A stretch of 64,000 nt of DNA from Thermoplasmata archaeon (GTDB lineage: Archaea; Thermoplasmatota; Thermoplasmata; Thermoplasmatales; Thermoplasmataceae). This document shows, piece by piece, positions 25,568 to 34,549 of this stretch (the first letter of the stretch is position 1; every line of letters begins with the position of its first letter). The stretch covers positions 1 to 64,000 of the forward strand of contig JAJZIN010000002.1 of NCBI GenBank assembly GCA_021810575.1, read 5' to 3'. A model generated the notes under the pieces. The model was not told where the DNA came from and made no database searches. It saw only the letters and a program-made list of their open reading frames with translations. Made by a program: the position numbers and the translations under genes.

Positions 25568-25816
25568 TTAATCACCTGATGATGGCGAAACAAAAATAAC
25601 ATTGTCTCCTCTTACGAGTATTCTGTTATGAACGCCTTTAACTTCTCCGTTTATAATTTCATTTGCATTTCTTAAAACTAGATTCATGTATACATCGTAT
25701 CCTTCAAGGGTACCGGAGTAGCCTCTCCTTCCCTTAACATCAACTAATACATTCTTTTCGGTAGAAGCCCTAAGAGCCTCTAATGGTTTGAGTCCGGTAT
25801 TTGGATATGTTGCCAT
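25568..25816 (-). CDS. lsm: Sm-like (Lsm) RNA-binding protein
   Basis: Archaeal Sm proteins form rings that bind U-rich RNA. The Sm1 motif (KNVLVDVKGRRGYSGTLEGYD, with MNLVL) and the Sm2 motif (RILVRGDNVIFVSP) are complete in an 82-residue protein. A TATA-like run on the minus strand (about 25843-25855) fits a nearly leaderless message. It is probably cotranscribed with eL37 and PurF, 2 nt away. Confidence 0.95.
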   Translation of the reverse strand: MATYPNTGLKPLEALRASTEKNVLVDVKGRRGYSGTLEGYDVYMNLVLRNANEIINGEVKGVHNRILVRGDNVIFVSPSSGD

Positions 25817-25944
25817 GTTAATTGTGCTGTTATGGTAATACTGTATAAAAAAATATCCTATTTATTCCATTTAAAAAAGAAAAGACACTCACAGGTTATT
25901 CATAATTAGATGACCATATTAGCACTATATATCAAAAACAGTAA

Positions 25945-26295
25945 CTAAAAGTACTCTTCCAATTTTACGAGTTTTGCCTCAAAGTTACCAAGGACAGAGT
26001 GCGCCCCTTTACCTATCTTCAGTATCAATCCTTTTTGATCTCTTATTTCTATTATTACTCCAAGGGATGCTACGAAACTTGAAAACTGGCTTAACATTTT
26101 TCTTCGTTTACTCATCTTAGGCATTTTTTTGAATATGTTTTTCGATAGTTTCCTATCTTCCATTTCAATATCAACGGTTCCTTTATTTATGGACACAGTT
26201 GAAAATGGTTTGCCATCAATTCTGATCTCAACATTACCTGAATTCAGTAGACTTTGAGCAACATTAGATACTATTTCATTGTTTTGCTTTTTCAT
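25945..26295 (-). CDS. Unknown small basic protein
   Basis: I do not recognise the family. The 116-residue protein has an N-terminal beta-rich part (VEIRIDGKPFSTVSINKGTV), a basic helix rich in Lys, Met and Ser (about residues 48-70), and a C-terminal part with VIIEIRDQKGLILKIGKGAHS. It could form a homologous partner of the upstream 58-residue gene, whose end overlaps its start by 20 nt. That overlap and the shared strand point to coexpression. There are no membrane segments or cysteines. Confidence 0.7.
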   Translation of the reverse strand: MKKQNNEIVSNVAQSLLNSGNVEIRIDGKPFSTVSINKGTVDIEMEDRKLSKNIFKKMPKMSKRRKMLSQFSSFVASLGVIIEIRDQKGLILKIGKGAHSVLGNFEAKLVKLEEYF

Positions 26296-26452
26296 GTACG
26301 GGCATCGCTGTTACGTCCAGGGTTCCATTAATAACAACATTCGCGTTCATTCCTGGTAATTTAATACTCATTTCCTTAAAATTAAATTCCATTGATCCTT
26401 TTGCCCCTTCAAGTGCTTTTATGAAATTCTCTATTATAGATTCTTCTTCCAT
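26276..26452 (-). CDS. Unknown 58-residue protein
   Basis: The frame reads MEEESIIENFIKALEGAKGS at the start, followed by a beta-like stretch ending in VNIN-type NVVINGTLDVTAMPVHEKAKQ. I do not recognise it. A TATA-like TTAAATAA on the minus strand lies about 27 nt before the ATG, supporting a leaderless start. The stop is inside the next gene (20-nt overlap). Both proteins contain an amphipathic helix followed by paired strands with a Gly-Lys/Gly-Thr turn, so they may be related or interact; this is speculation. Confidence 0.6.
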   Translation of the reverse strand: MEEESIIENFIKALEGAKGSMEFNFKEMSIKLPGMNANVVINGTLDVTAMPVHEKAKQ

Positions 26453-26529
26453 AAATGATCATAGGTATCAACTTATTTAAGTGTTTTCAATTTAAATAAT
26501 ACTTCCAACATAATTTTTCAGGATTTCGT

Positions 26530-27654
26530 TCATATAATGATTAAGGGAATCAGCATTTCATCCCTGCACAACCCTCCATGTCTACCTTTAAAATATGTAG
26601 TGTTGCCTTCATCTAAAGAGCCAGGATAAAAAAATGAATCTCCGTTTATGGGTATTCCTATATAGTCAAAGCTTGAAAATCGGCTACATTCTGATGATCC
26701 TAAGAGCATTTTCAGATTATTCTTGTTATTATCGTATATCTTTAAACCTGGTAGATAGTTGTTGAGAGACTCAAGCAGATTACTTGATCCAGAGAAAAAT
26801 ATAGACCTGGTAGAACCAAATGGAGCCATGGAAAAGTTAGCCGGTACTGCTGGGTAATCAGTCATCTGTATCGCCCTTTTAGCCTCAACATGACCGTGAT
26901 CTGCAGTTATTATGAATCTGTATTCATTTTTATAAGGATCCATTTCTTTCTTTACACTGTTTACTATTTCTCTGAGAGCACTAAGATTCTGTTCTGAATA
27001 TGGGCCATAGATATGCGACAGTTTATCAGCAAATGGAATATATAAATAAACAAAATCATATCCGTTTTCTAATGCCTTTCTGTAGAAATATAAAGCATCC
27101 CACAGGTGATAATAATGAAAGTGATCTCCTTTAGTACTGTTAGTTATTGTAGTCAATTCCGATTTTCTAATAAATTCTGGAGATATTATAGCAATCTTTT
27201 TCCCAATCATTACTGCTTTTTCCACTGTATTTTCAACTTTATATGTATCTTTCATTGATCCAAATTCTTTTAAGGAGTCTTTTCCTTTCGAATACACAGG
27301 GGAAAACTGGAAATTATCAATAATGGTCCCAAATTTTTTAACAAAAGTTGTTCCACCCAGAACACAGTGATCTCCTGGAAGCTGGCCCGACATTAGGGTC
27401 ACAAGTGCAGTGGTAGTTATTGACGGGAATACACTCGTCAAGTATGGCTCTCCATCTTCGATAATTCCAGCTTTTACTCCAGCAAGATAACCAAATCCAT
27501 CTATTAGGACAACACTCATCTTTTTTCCATCTACTGGTAAAACTTTCAAACAATTATTATGTGGGCGAAGCTCTAGGCTTGTCATTACACTTTGTGCCAA
27601 ATTATATAAACTTCCATTTTCATAGTTCGGTAGAACAAGATCGTTAGATTCCAT
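26530..27654 (-). CDS. Type I phosphodiesterase / nucleotide pyrophosphatase family protein
   Basis: This is an alkaline-phosphatase superfamily hydrolase with two metal ions. The metal-binding Asp lies in VVLIDGFGY, the nucleophile Thr in SVFPSITTTALVTLMSG, and other metal ligands in IPFADKLSHIYGP, ITADHGH and GRHGGL. It has 374 residues. There is no clear signal peptide or membrane segment, so it is probably cytoplasmic. The substrate is unknown: nucleotide pyrophosphates, phosphonates and phosphoglycerol lipids are all used in this family. It lies apart from the small genes downstream by 77 nt. Confidence 0.87.
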   Translation of the reverse strand: MESNDLVLPNYENGSLYNLAQSVMTSLELRPHNNCLKVLPVDGKKMSVVLIDGFGYLAGVKAGIIEDGEPYLTSVFPSITTTALVTLMSGQLPGDHCVLGGTTFVKKFGTIIDNFQFSPVYSKGKDSLKEFGSMKDTYKVENTVEKAVMIGKKIAIISPEFIRKSELTTITNSTKGDHFHYYHLWDALYFYRKALENGYDFVYLYIPFADKLSHIYGPYSEQNLSALREIVNSVKKEMDPYKNEYRFIITADHGHVEAKRAIQMTDYPAVPANFSMAPFGSTRSIFFSGSSNLLESLNNYLPGLKIYDNNKNNLKMLLGSSECSRFSSFDYIGIPINGDSFFYPGSLDEGNTTYFKGRHGGLCRDEMLIPLIII

Positions 27655-27969
27655 ATTTGATCATATCACTAACAATTTTAATGTAACCTAAGTAAAATAT
27701 ATTTCCAATATAGTCCGTCGAAGAAATATAAAGTATAGAATTCTTTATCGTGTCTAATAGATGTAATTAAATTGATCTCAAGGTTTGACCCTGGTACATG
27801 TCAGGTTAAGTTTACATTACGTTCGTACTTGTTGAAATTTCATTAATATAAAAAGGAGGTCATGCAATATCATTAAGCACTTCATCAAACTAATATAGGC
27901 TAAATAGTAATAAATTGTATATTTATTGTATATAAGTTAATTTAAAGAATAAATTGGTTTTGTCTTCTT
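27655..27969. other. 315-nt AT-rich spacer between divergent genes
   Basis: I see no gene here. It holds two candidate promoters: TTTAAAGAA at 27941-27949, 25 nt before the plus-strand ATG at 27970, and ATTAAAAT-like sequence on the minus strand near 27678-27686 for the phosphodiesterase. An imperfect inverted repeat lies at 27785-27809. A perfect GGAGGT at 27855-27860 precedes a four-codon ATG frame (MQYH). None of these has a known function. Confidence 0.4.
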
Positions 27970-28464
27970 ATGGACAGGAGTCAAAATATAGGTTCTACCA
28001 AAAATGAGGAAGAACTTAAGTGGATTGATCAAAAATATGTAACATACATTTACATTTTAGTGGGGGTTTTGTTGCTTTTTGTAGTTCCCTATGGAATGAC
28101 AATGAAAGGATCTGCAGTAAATAACTATGTACTTATTATTAATACAATATTTAGTTTATACCTGATTGGAATTGGAATAGTTGAATATCTAAACATAAGA
28201 AAGTCTGTAGATGTATTAGCGAAATATTTTCCTCTTGTGATTATCATATCTGGATTTATAACAGCCATAATGTACTCTCATTTCTATGATACAGGATGGG
28301 ATAAAAGTCTGCATCTCTACATAGTGAATATTAGTAGCGCAGGGTTGCTACACATAGCCTATTATAAGGCCAGAGATGTTATATCTGAAACCAGTTCTGT
28401 TGGTGGATTACTAGTAATCCTTGGGGGTATATACGAGTCAATGTATAGAAGAATGAAGAAATAG
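27970..28464 (+). CDS. Orphan four-helix membrane protein
   Basis: I do not recognise the family. The 164-residue protein has a polar, charged N-terminus of about 23 residues, then four membrane segments at about 24-44, 51-74, 86-106 and 116-133, with a weaker fifth hydrophobic stretch near 142-156. The C-terminus is basic. TATA spacing supports a leaderless start at 27970. Neighbours give no hint: the phosphodiesterase is divergent and a HAD hydrolase converges on it. Confidence 0.75.
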   Translation: MDRSQNIGSTKNEEELKWIDQKYVTYIYILVGVLLLFVVPYGMTMKGSAVNNYVLIINTIFSLYLIGIGIVEYLNIRKSVDVLAKYFPLVIIISGFITAIMYSHFYDTGWDKSLHLYIVNISSAGLLHIAYYKARDVISETSSVGGLLVILGGIYESMYRRMKK

Positions 28465-28574
28465 ACTGGGTTTTTGAATGCTTAATTTTTACAATCTTGA
28501 CCTTATAGTACCGACAATTTTTTTTAAAAGAGTAAAAATAAAACCAAGTAGAATAGTATTTCAATATCTTTATT

Positions 28575-29333
28575 TCAATTAACACCTTCTTCTAAGGACA
28601 TAGTTTCAATTCCCTTTGAATAAAACTCTTCAATTTTAGATACAACCTCAGATGCCGGATAAAAGGACCTTATAATATTTTTGAATTCGGGATTGGGAGC
28701 AGGCTGATTCTTAAAATTCACCCATATTGGCACTATTCCTGCATTTAAGGCACCCTTAATATCTGCTTTCCAGTTATCCCCCAACATTACAGTTTCATCC
28801 GGGGACGAGTTTGCACCTTTCAGGGCAATTTTGAATATCTCTTCCTCAGGCTTGAAAACATTATAATCATATGCTGGAATCATAAAATCAATATACTTAT
28901 CAAGTTTTGATTTAGCTATTTTCTGTCTCTGATAGTTTCCCATATGGTTAGTTACCACACCTATTACATATTTCTTTTTCAATTCGCCCAAAACCTCATG
29001 CACTCCAGAAAATGGTTTTCCTGTTCTTATATGAACCTCTCTTATTCTGTCATGTATCTCCTTTACCATATCATCCTTAAGTGGAAGTCCTATATTTTGA
29101 AGAAACATGTCCGTTCTCTTCAAATTGACCTCCTCAGGAGTCATCCCACCTGTCCTTAACAGGTCCTGCATTTTATAATCGGTGAAATAAAATCTTGAAA
29201 GAAGTTCATCGAGTGGTACAGATTTGAAAAATCTATACTCCCTTTTCAGCAAAACAAACGTCCTTCTCATGGCACCTAAATCATCATAAATCGTGTTATC
29301 AAAATCAACTAATACCGTCTTAAGTTCACTCAT
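28575..29333 (-). CDS. HAD-superfamily hydrolase (haloacid dehalogenase-like)
   Basis: This is a phosphatase-like enzyme acting on a small phosphate ester. All four motifs are visible: DFDNT (nucleophile Asp10, acid Asp12), VVTNHMGN, NVFKPEEE with the lysine, and MLGDNWKADI. A helical cap domain lies between motifs I and II (about residues 18-100), as in subfamily I. It has 252 residues. The substrate is unknown. It ends 110 nt from the convergent membrane-protein gene. Confidence 0.88.
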   Translation of the reverse strand: MSELKTVLVDFDNTIYDDLGAMRRTFVLLKREYRFFKSVPLDELLSRFYFTDYKMQDLLRTGGMTPEEVNLKRTDMFLQNIGLPLKDDMVKEIHDRIREVHIRTGKPFSGVHEVLGELKKKYVIGVVTNHMGNYQRQKIAKSKLDKYIDFMIPAYDYNVFKPEEEIFKIALKGANSSPDETVMLGDNWKADIKGALNAGIVPIWVNFKNQPAPNPEFKNIIRSFYPASEVVSKIEEFYSKGIETMSLEEGVN

Positions 29334-29537
29334 GACAGATCCCCTTATCGAAACAAAATAAAACCATCTATCTACCTTTTTCCTTTATCTTAGTTATAAT
29401 TAACCTGGTTTAGAATTTTTCTACTTATTCTATATTCCATATTATAGAAACAACAATTTCATTTTAACGTATATATTTATATCTATAGTATGGAGAAAAT
29501 GATTAACTAGATTAAGAACATGAAAAATTGAAAAAAT

Positions 29538-30278
29538 ATGAGTTTAAATGGAATACAGGGCAATTTGAACATTGCTGGGATGATTCCCTGGGAAATAGTA
29601 CTTGCATATTTTGTAATTGCATTGGGTTTTGTTTTGTATTACAGTCATAAAACCGACGGTTTGAATGGATTCAAGACTGTTGATTTTGTATATATTGGTA
29701 TAGGCGCAGCGTTCACAGTTGTTTGGGAGTTCTTCATCGGGCCGTTAATGGATAAAATAGTTCCACCAGGACTAACGGCATTCATCGGTTTTGGATTTTT
29801 TGGACGAATAATCATCATATTCATTATAGCTGGTTTGGTGAAGAAACCAGGTGTTGGTATGATGAGTATGGCGATCTTTGATATACTTGGAGACATCTTC
29901 CATTATGGTTTTAGTGGAGAGCCGATGTTTGTAGTCTATGAATCTTTAACGTATGGGCTTTTTATCGATCTTGCTATAACAATAAAAAAAGGAAATCTTT
30001 TCGGCAACTTCTCAAAGAAAGCAAAAGAAGGTATAAAAGCTCAGAGTATGTCGAGACAGAGACTATTTGCGGCCATAACCGGTGGAATTATAGGCTTTAC
30101 ATGGGCGTTCCCCGGATCATTCTTTTACAACGGGTTCTTTGGGCCATTTTTATATGGTTCAATAGTGAACTGGCAGGCAATACTCATCGGCTTTGCTGAA
30201 TCCATACCAGGAAATGTGATCTTCGGGGGAATAGCTGGCTTAATCGCATTGAGGGTGGCAAGGGTTCTGGGGCAATGA
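29538..30278 (+). CDS. ECF transporter S component, YkoE-like
   Basis: This is the substrate-capturing membrane subunit of an energy-coupling-factor importer. The 246-residue protein has about six hydrophobic segments. The segment LVKKPGVGMMSMAIFDILGD resembles the KPG-containing helix of the YkoE family, whose members are linked to thiamine or hydroxymethylpyrimidine. A TATA-like TATATATTTAT at 29471-29481 gives a leader of about 40 nt; I see no thiamine riboswitch in it. The ATPase gene starts within its stop (4-nt overlap). The substrate is not established. Confidence 0.75.
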   Translation: MSLNGIQGNLNIAGMIPWEIVLAYFVIALGFVLYYSHKTDGLNGFKTVDFVYIGIGAAFTVVWEFFIGPLMDKIVPPGLTAFIGFGFFGRIIIIFIIAGLVKKPGVGMMSMAIFDILGDIFHYGFSGEPMFVVYESLTYGLFIDLAITIKKGNLFGNFSKKAKEGIKAQSMSRQRLFAAITGGIIGFTWAFPGSFFYNGFFGPFLYGSIVNWQAILIGFAESIPGNVIFGGIAGLIALRVARVLGQ

Positions 30279-31879
30279 AAGCCATAGAAATAAGAAACCT
30301 AAAATTTTATTATCAGGGTGAAGAGGAGCCTGCCTTGTCAATTGATAATTTTTACATTAATGAAGGAGAAAGCATTCTTCTAACTGGGAAGTCTGGTTCA
30401 GGTAAAAGCACTCTCGTAAATTGCATAAATGGTATAATCCCGAATGTCATCAACGGTGAAATTTCTGGAACCGTATGCCTATATGGAAAAGATGTAAGCG
30501 ATATGAAGCTTCCTGAAATAGCAAAGGTAGTTGGGACACTTTTTCAGGATCCCGAGAGACAGGTTATGAATTATGGTATTGTCGATGAAATCGCATTCGG
30601 TCCTGAAAATCTTAAACTCCCCAGAGAAGAAATTCAAAGAAGAGTGGATAAAGCCGTAAGGGTTGTAGATCTGGAGAAGTTCCTTGATCGAGAAACATCA
30701 AAGTTATCCGGCGGAGAACTGCAGAGAGTGGCACTGGCTTCAGTTATAGCAATGGAACCATCAATCCTGATCCTTGATGAGCCAACTTCAAACATTGATC
30801 CAGAAGGAACAGAGCAGATCTTCGAGTTTCTTAGGGAAAACAAGAAAAATATGACACAAATTATAGTGGAACACAAGGTCGAAAGGGCTCTGCCATTTGT
30901 TGATAGAATCGTGGTTATAGACAACGGCAGGATAATATTGAATGTGTCGAAGGAGCATCTGATGAGGAGTGCAGACGTTCTTCTTACAGCAGGTATAGAG
31001 ATACCAGAGGAATATATCTATGCAAAAAAACTTGGAATAGATTCTGTTGACCCAAATATAGTCAGGGAAAAAATAAGAGAAACGGGAATGGAACTATCTC
31101 ACAGGAAGAGAAAAAATGATGGAGAAATTATATTGAAAGCCCATGTTGAAGTTTCTGTTAAGGGTGTAGAACAGAAAGAGATAGTGAATTCAACGATCAG
31201 CTTGAAGAAAGGACAGGTGTACTGCATAATGGGTAAAAATGGAGCCGGTAAAACTACACTGGTAAAGGGTTTAATGGACTTCCTTAACAGAAAAAACTTC
31301 CAGGTTTCCAGTGAACTTGTTATGGAAAATATGGATCTAACGAAATCAGACTATGTAATAAGAGGAAGGGGGCTTGCATATTTACCTCAAAGTTTTGATC
31401 TCATGCTGGTAAGCAAGACTGTTCAGGATGAAGTATATTATTCGGCAAAACACAGGAAAGTAAAGGATTTCGAGACGATGGGAGATGCACTAATCCATAT
31501 GTTCTTCCTGGATGACAAGAGGGACGCAGATCCATTGATGCTCAGTACCGGGCAGAGGAGAAGGGTCTGTATGTCTGCAGCCCTTGCATCATCTGCTCAT
31601 ATAATGCTTATGGATGAACCAACATCTGGACAGGATTTCATGAATAAGAAGGTTCTGGGGGAAGAGATCAGGAAATTATGTGACATGGGATACTCATTCA
31701 TCATCGTTACACACGATTCAAGATTTGCATATAGATACTCTGATTATATAGGAATAATGAGCAACGGAAGTATAATCCACGAAGGCGTACCTGAGGAAAT
31801 ATTTAAGCTCTCACATAAGTATGGGGTCATTGCCCCGTCGGATTTTATTTTGAGATATGAAGAAGAGGTGAAAAATTAG
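30275..31879 (+). CDS. ECF transporter double ATPase (EcfA-EcfA' fusion)
   Basis: It powers vitamin-type import by the S-A-T complex. Two ABC modules lie in one 534-residue chain. The first (residues 1-235) has Walker A GKSGSGKST, signature LSGGELQRV and Walker B ILILDEPTS. The second (about 290-534) has Walker A GKNGAGKTT, signature LSTGQRRRV (a non-standard Thr for Gly) and Walker B IMLMDEPTSGQD. Q-loops are present (FQDPERQ; YLPQSFD). The fusion matches YkoD-type proteins. It is flanked by the S and T components with a 4-nt overlap and no gap. Confidence 0.93.
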   Translation: MKAIEIRNLKFYYQGEEEPALSIDNFYINEGESILLTGKSGSGKSTLVNCINGIIPNVINGEISGTVCLYGKDVSDMKLPEIAKVVGTLFQDPERQVMNYGIVDEIAFGPENLKLPREEIQRRVDKAVRVVDLEKFLDRETSKLSGGELQRVALASVIAMEPSILILDEPTSNIDPEGTEQIFEFLRENKKNMTQIIVEHKVERALPFVDRIVVIDNGRIILNVSKEHLMRSADVLLTAGIEIPEEYIYAKKLGIDSVDPNIVREKIRETGMELSHRKRKNDGEIILKAHVEVSVKGVEQKEIVNSTISLKKGQVYCIMGKNGAGKTTLVKGLMDFLNRKNFQVSSELVMENMDLTKSDYVIRGRGLAYLPQSFDLMLVSKTVQDEVYYSAKHRKVKDFETMGDALIHMFFLDDKRDADPLMLSTGQRRRVCMSAALASSAHIMLMDEPTSGQDFMNKKVLGEEIRKLCDMGYSFIIVTHDSRFAYRYSDYIGIMSNGSIIHEGVPEEIFKLSHKYGVIAPSDFILRYEEEVKN

Positions 31880-32845
31880 ATGTATAGTATTTTGGATTCG
31901 GTGATCAGCTGGCTATTGTTCATATTTGGAATAAGCATACCATTCTATCTTATTCTGGGTGCCATTGGTATTTCAGGGTTCAAAGAGATTACTTCGTATG
32001 AAAACTACCACACATTCTATTACAGAGTTAATGCAGCAGTAAAAATAGTTCTATCAGTAATTATAGTAATGGTTGCCACATTTTCTATATGGTGGATCGG
32101 TGCAATCATAACTTTTGGGTTTCTCGGCAGTTATGTTACTCTGAAGAACGGATGGAGAAAATTGTATCTAGCAGGCTTTTTGGTTCTTTCGGTAATCATA
32201 GGCACCGTCTGGGGCTATGCTCCCTATGAGCCTTTCTACATAGTTTCTATGGCACTACACACACCCATAAATCATTTTACTACCATATGGACATGGCCAT
32301 CATATTTTAGTATACTTGGTTATGAGCATACACTGACCTTACAGTCCCTGTACTACAGTTTCCAAATTTCATTCAGGTTCACTGCCGCAATTGTAGCAAG
32401 TCTTCTACTAGTGATGACGAATACACCTGCACAGATCGTAAAAACACTAAGTAAGCTTAAAATTCCAAGTCCGATTATATTTTCCCTTGTAGTTGCTATG
32501 AAAACTATTCCCTCTGTTTTTGATTCCTTCGATACTTCTATAAAGATATCCCTTATGAGAGGATACGGTGGTAACAGAGGTAAGACACTAAGGCCATTTA
32601 TAACTCTGGCAGCAGCCATATATTCTATCGTTCCAACTATAGTACACCTTTTAAGGGGGGCAAAAGATATTGGGATTTCGGCTGATACAAGGGCTTTCAG
32701 GGCTTATCCCACAAGATCCTATCTGATTTCAATGCCATTCAGGAGAGAAGATTATATTTTTTCAGCATTTCTTGTAATTATAGTTGTAGGAACAATAATT
32801 GCTATATTAATGGGTTTTGGAAGGGCAATTCCTTACCTAACCTGA
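31880..32845 (+). CDS. ECF transporter T component (EcfT)
   Basis: This is the scaffold membrane subunit joining the ATPases to the S component. The 321-residue protein has about six membrane segments; the hallmark coupling helices carry short Ala-Arg-Gly-type motifs, seen here as MRGYGGNRGK and SADTRAFRAYPTRS. The gene begins directly after the ATPase stop, completing an S-A-T operon of the YkoEDC type. The stop at 32845 is followed by 270 nt without a gene. Confidence 0.88.
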   Translation: MYSILDSVISWLLFIFGISIPFYLILGAIGISGFKEITSYENYHTFYYRVNAAVKIVLSVIIVMVATFSIWWIGAIITFGFLGSYVTLKNGWRKLYLAGFLVLSVIIGTVWGYAPYEPFYIVSMALHTPINHFTTIWTWPSYFSILGYEHTLTLQSLYYSFQISFRFTAAIVASLLLVMTNTPAQIVKTLSKLKIPSPIIFSLVVAMKTIPSVFDSFDTSIKISLMRGYGGNRGKTLRPFITLAAAIYSIVPTIVHLLRGAKDIGISADTRAFRAYPTRSYLISMPFRREDYIFSAFLVIIVVGTIIAILMGFGRAIPYLT

Positions 32846-33115
32846 AGAAAATTTCTTTGGCATTTGCGAGTTACGTAATCGCACTTATAATCCATCAGCT
32901 ATTTTTAAATCAATCACTCAGAATGCAGATTTTTCTTGCAATCTACTCTATGATAAATTGCGCTCAGATTATTCTTGTTAATTGCATTGGAATCGTTTAA
33001 TAAATATTCCTGTTACATCAAAAGTTAAATTTGTAAATAAATACTTATATGTCATAGAGCTATCCTGACTCATATTCTGATATCTGAATGGTGTCGGGTA
33101 GTTTAGGTGATCAAT

Positions 33116-33400
33116 TTGAAAATACCAAAAACAGTTAAAATGTACTGCAAATTCTGCAAGGAACATACCAAACATGAAGTGGAAAGAGTAAGAAAAAAGA
33201 AGGCTAGTGAACTTAATCTGGGTCAAAGGAGATTCAGGAGAGCAACATCTGGTTTTGGAGGTTTCCCGAGGCCAAAGCCTGAGGGCAGAGAAAAACCAAC
33301 TAAAAGAGTTAATTTAAGATACAGATGCACAAAATGCAAGAAAGCAAGCACTCCCCCATCACAGAGAGCCAAGAAACTTGAAATTGTGGAGGTAAGATAA
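33116..33400 (+). CDS. rpl44e: Large subunit ribosomal protein eL42
   Basis: eL42 sits at the 50S E site. The protein from the TTG at 33116 reads MKIPKTVKMYCKFCKEHTKH, the family start, with zinc ligands Cys11, Cys14, Cys71 and Cys74; it has the LNLGQRRFRRATSGFGGFPR core. A GTG at 33107 would add three residues, but GGTGATC there looks like the ribosome binding site. A TATA-like AATAAATACTTATATG near 33034-33049 gives a leader of about 40 nt. It overlaps eS27 by one base. Confidence 0.95.
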   Translation: MKIPKTVKMYCKFCKEHTKHEVERVRKKKASELNLGQRRFRRATSGFGGFPRPKPEGREKPTKRVNLRYRCTKCKKASTPPSQRAKKLEIVEVR

Positions 33401-33597
33401 TGACTGATAAGGAAATGAAAAAACTGAAGGGAAAGGGAAATAGGTTCATAAAAATCAAGTGCCCAGAGTGCGGTAGTGAGCAGATTACATACACCAAAGG
33501 TTCAAGTGTAGTAAACTGCAATATCTGCGGATCTGAACTTGCAAAACCCACGGGCGGTACCATTATGACTAACTGTGAGATCACAGAAGAATTCTGA
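33400..33597 (+). CDS. rps27e: Small subunit ribosomal protein eS27
   Basis: eS27 is a 65-residue zinc-finger protein of the 30S. Ligands are Cys21, Cys24, Cys40 and Cys43 in IKIKCPECGSEQITY and VVNCNICGSEL, followed by the KPTGG motif. The start overlaps the eL42 stop by one base (TAATG). The order eL42-eS27-aIF2alpha-Nop10-PAC2 is conserved in archaea. Confidence 0.96.
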   Translation: MTDKEMKKLKGKGNRFIKIKCPECGSEQITYTKGSSVVNCNICGSELAKPTGGTIMTNCEITEEF

Positions 33598-33599
33598 TA

Positions 33600-34379
33600 A
33601 TGATGGAAAAAATGAATGATATCCCTGAAATTGGAGACCTTGTGGTAGTAACCGTAACAAAGGTTGAAAAATTTGGGGCTGAGGTGAAGCTTGATGAATA
33701 CAAAGACCTTAACGGGTTTATCCATATCGCAGAGGTAGCCAATGGTTGGGTCAGGTATATAAGGGATCATCTCAGGGAAGGACAGAAAACAGTATGTAAG
33801 GTACTTCAAATTGATTCGAGAAGAAAAAGTGTTGATCTATCACTTAAGAGGGTAAATGAACATCAGAAGAGAGAAAAAATTTCAGAATGGAAGAATGATC
33901 AGAAGGCCGAGAAGTTAATGGAATTGGTCTCAGCATCTCTGAAGAAATCTCCTGAAGAATGTATGACTGAATTTGGAAACGAATTAGTCGAAAAGTATGG
34001 AAGTCTGTATTCAGCGTTTGAAGAGGCTGCTACAGAAGAAGAAGATTTTTACAAAGGAACAAAAGCAAAGTGGAGAAATGCTTTTCTGAAGATAGCAACA
34101 CAGAATGTACAGTCCCCATTCGTTAAAATTGGTGGCACAATAGAGATGTATTCGCTTGAATCCAAGGGTATTGAGAAGATTAAGAACTGCCTAGATATAG
34201 GTGAGATTGCAGATGCTACCATAAGGTATGCAGGAGCACCAAGATATTTATTGAAAGTTAGAGACAGGGAATATAAGAGCGCTGAGGATAAACTTAAAAC
34301 TATTATTCAGAATATTTCAGACAACTGCAAAAAGAGTGGGGTATCCTTTGAGTTTATCAGGGATAGTAAGGACAAATGA
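33600..34379 (+). CDS. Translation initiation factor aIF2, alpha subunit
   Basis: It is part of the trimeric factor that brings initiator Met-tRNA to the ribosome. The N-terminal S1 domain (residues 10-90) has IGDLVVVTVTKVEKFGAEV and GFIHIAEVANGWVRYIRDH; a helical domain and the C-terminal alpha/beta domain (residues 170-259) follow. It has 259 residues. Two ATGs in tandem (33600, 33603) give alternatives. It overlaps nop10 by 4 nt. Confidence 0.95.
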   Translation: MMEKMNDIPEIGDLVVVTVTKVEKFGAEVKLDEYKDLNGFIHIAEVANGWVRYIRDHLREGQKTVCKVLQIDSRRKSVDLSLKRVNEHQKREKISEWKNDQKAEKLMELVSASLKKSPEECMTEFGNELVEKYGSLYSAFEEAATEEEDFYKGTKAKWRNAFLKIATQNVQSPFVKIGGTIEMYSLESKGIEKIKNCLDIGEIADATIRYAGAPRYLLKVRDREYKSAEDKLKTIIQNISDNCKKSGVSFEFIRDSKDK

Positions 34380-34549
34380 AGGGAACAATAAGAAAGTGTA
34401 GTGTGTGTGGAATGTACACAATGGAATTGAATTGTCCAAAATGTTCCGGGGCAACAAAATTGGCCGGACCAATGAAATATTCTACAACTGATAAATTCCA
34501 GAAGTACAGGCTGGAAGAAATGGAGGAGAATGAAGATGGAGACAATTAA
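34376..34549 (+). CDS. nop10: H/ACA RNP protein Nop10
   Basis: Nop10 stabilises Cbf5 in H/ACA pseudouridylation RNPs. The 57-residue reading frame starts MKGTIRKCSVCGMYTMELNC, with zinc ligands Cys8, Cys11, Cys20 and Cys23, and continues with the family segment TKLAGPMKYSTTDKFQKYR. It is short and easily missed. It starts in the aIF2alpha stop (ATGA) and its acidic tail overlaps the PAC2 gene by 20 nt. Confidence 0.95.
   Translation: MKGTIRKCSVCGMYTMELNCPKCSGATKLAGPMKYSTTDKFQKYRLEEMEENEDGDN

Noticed and set aside
29334..29537. A thiamine riboswitch before the ECF operon
   Set aside because: I saw no conserved TPP-box sequences in this AT-rich leader.
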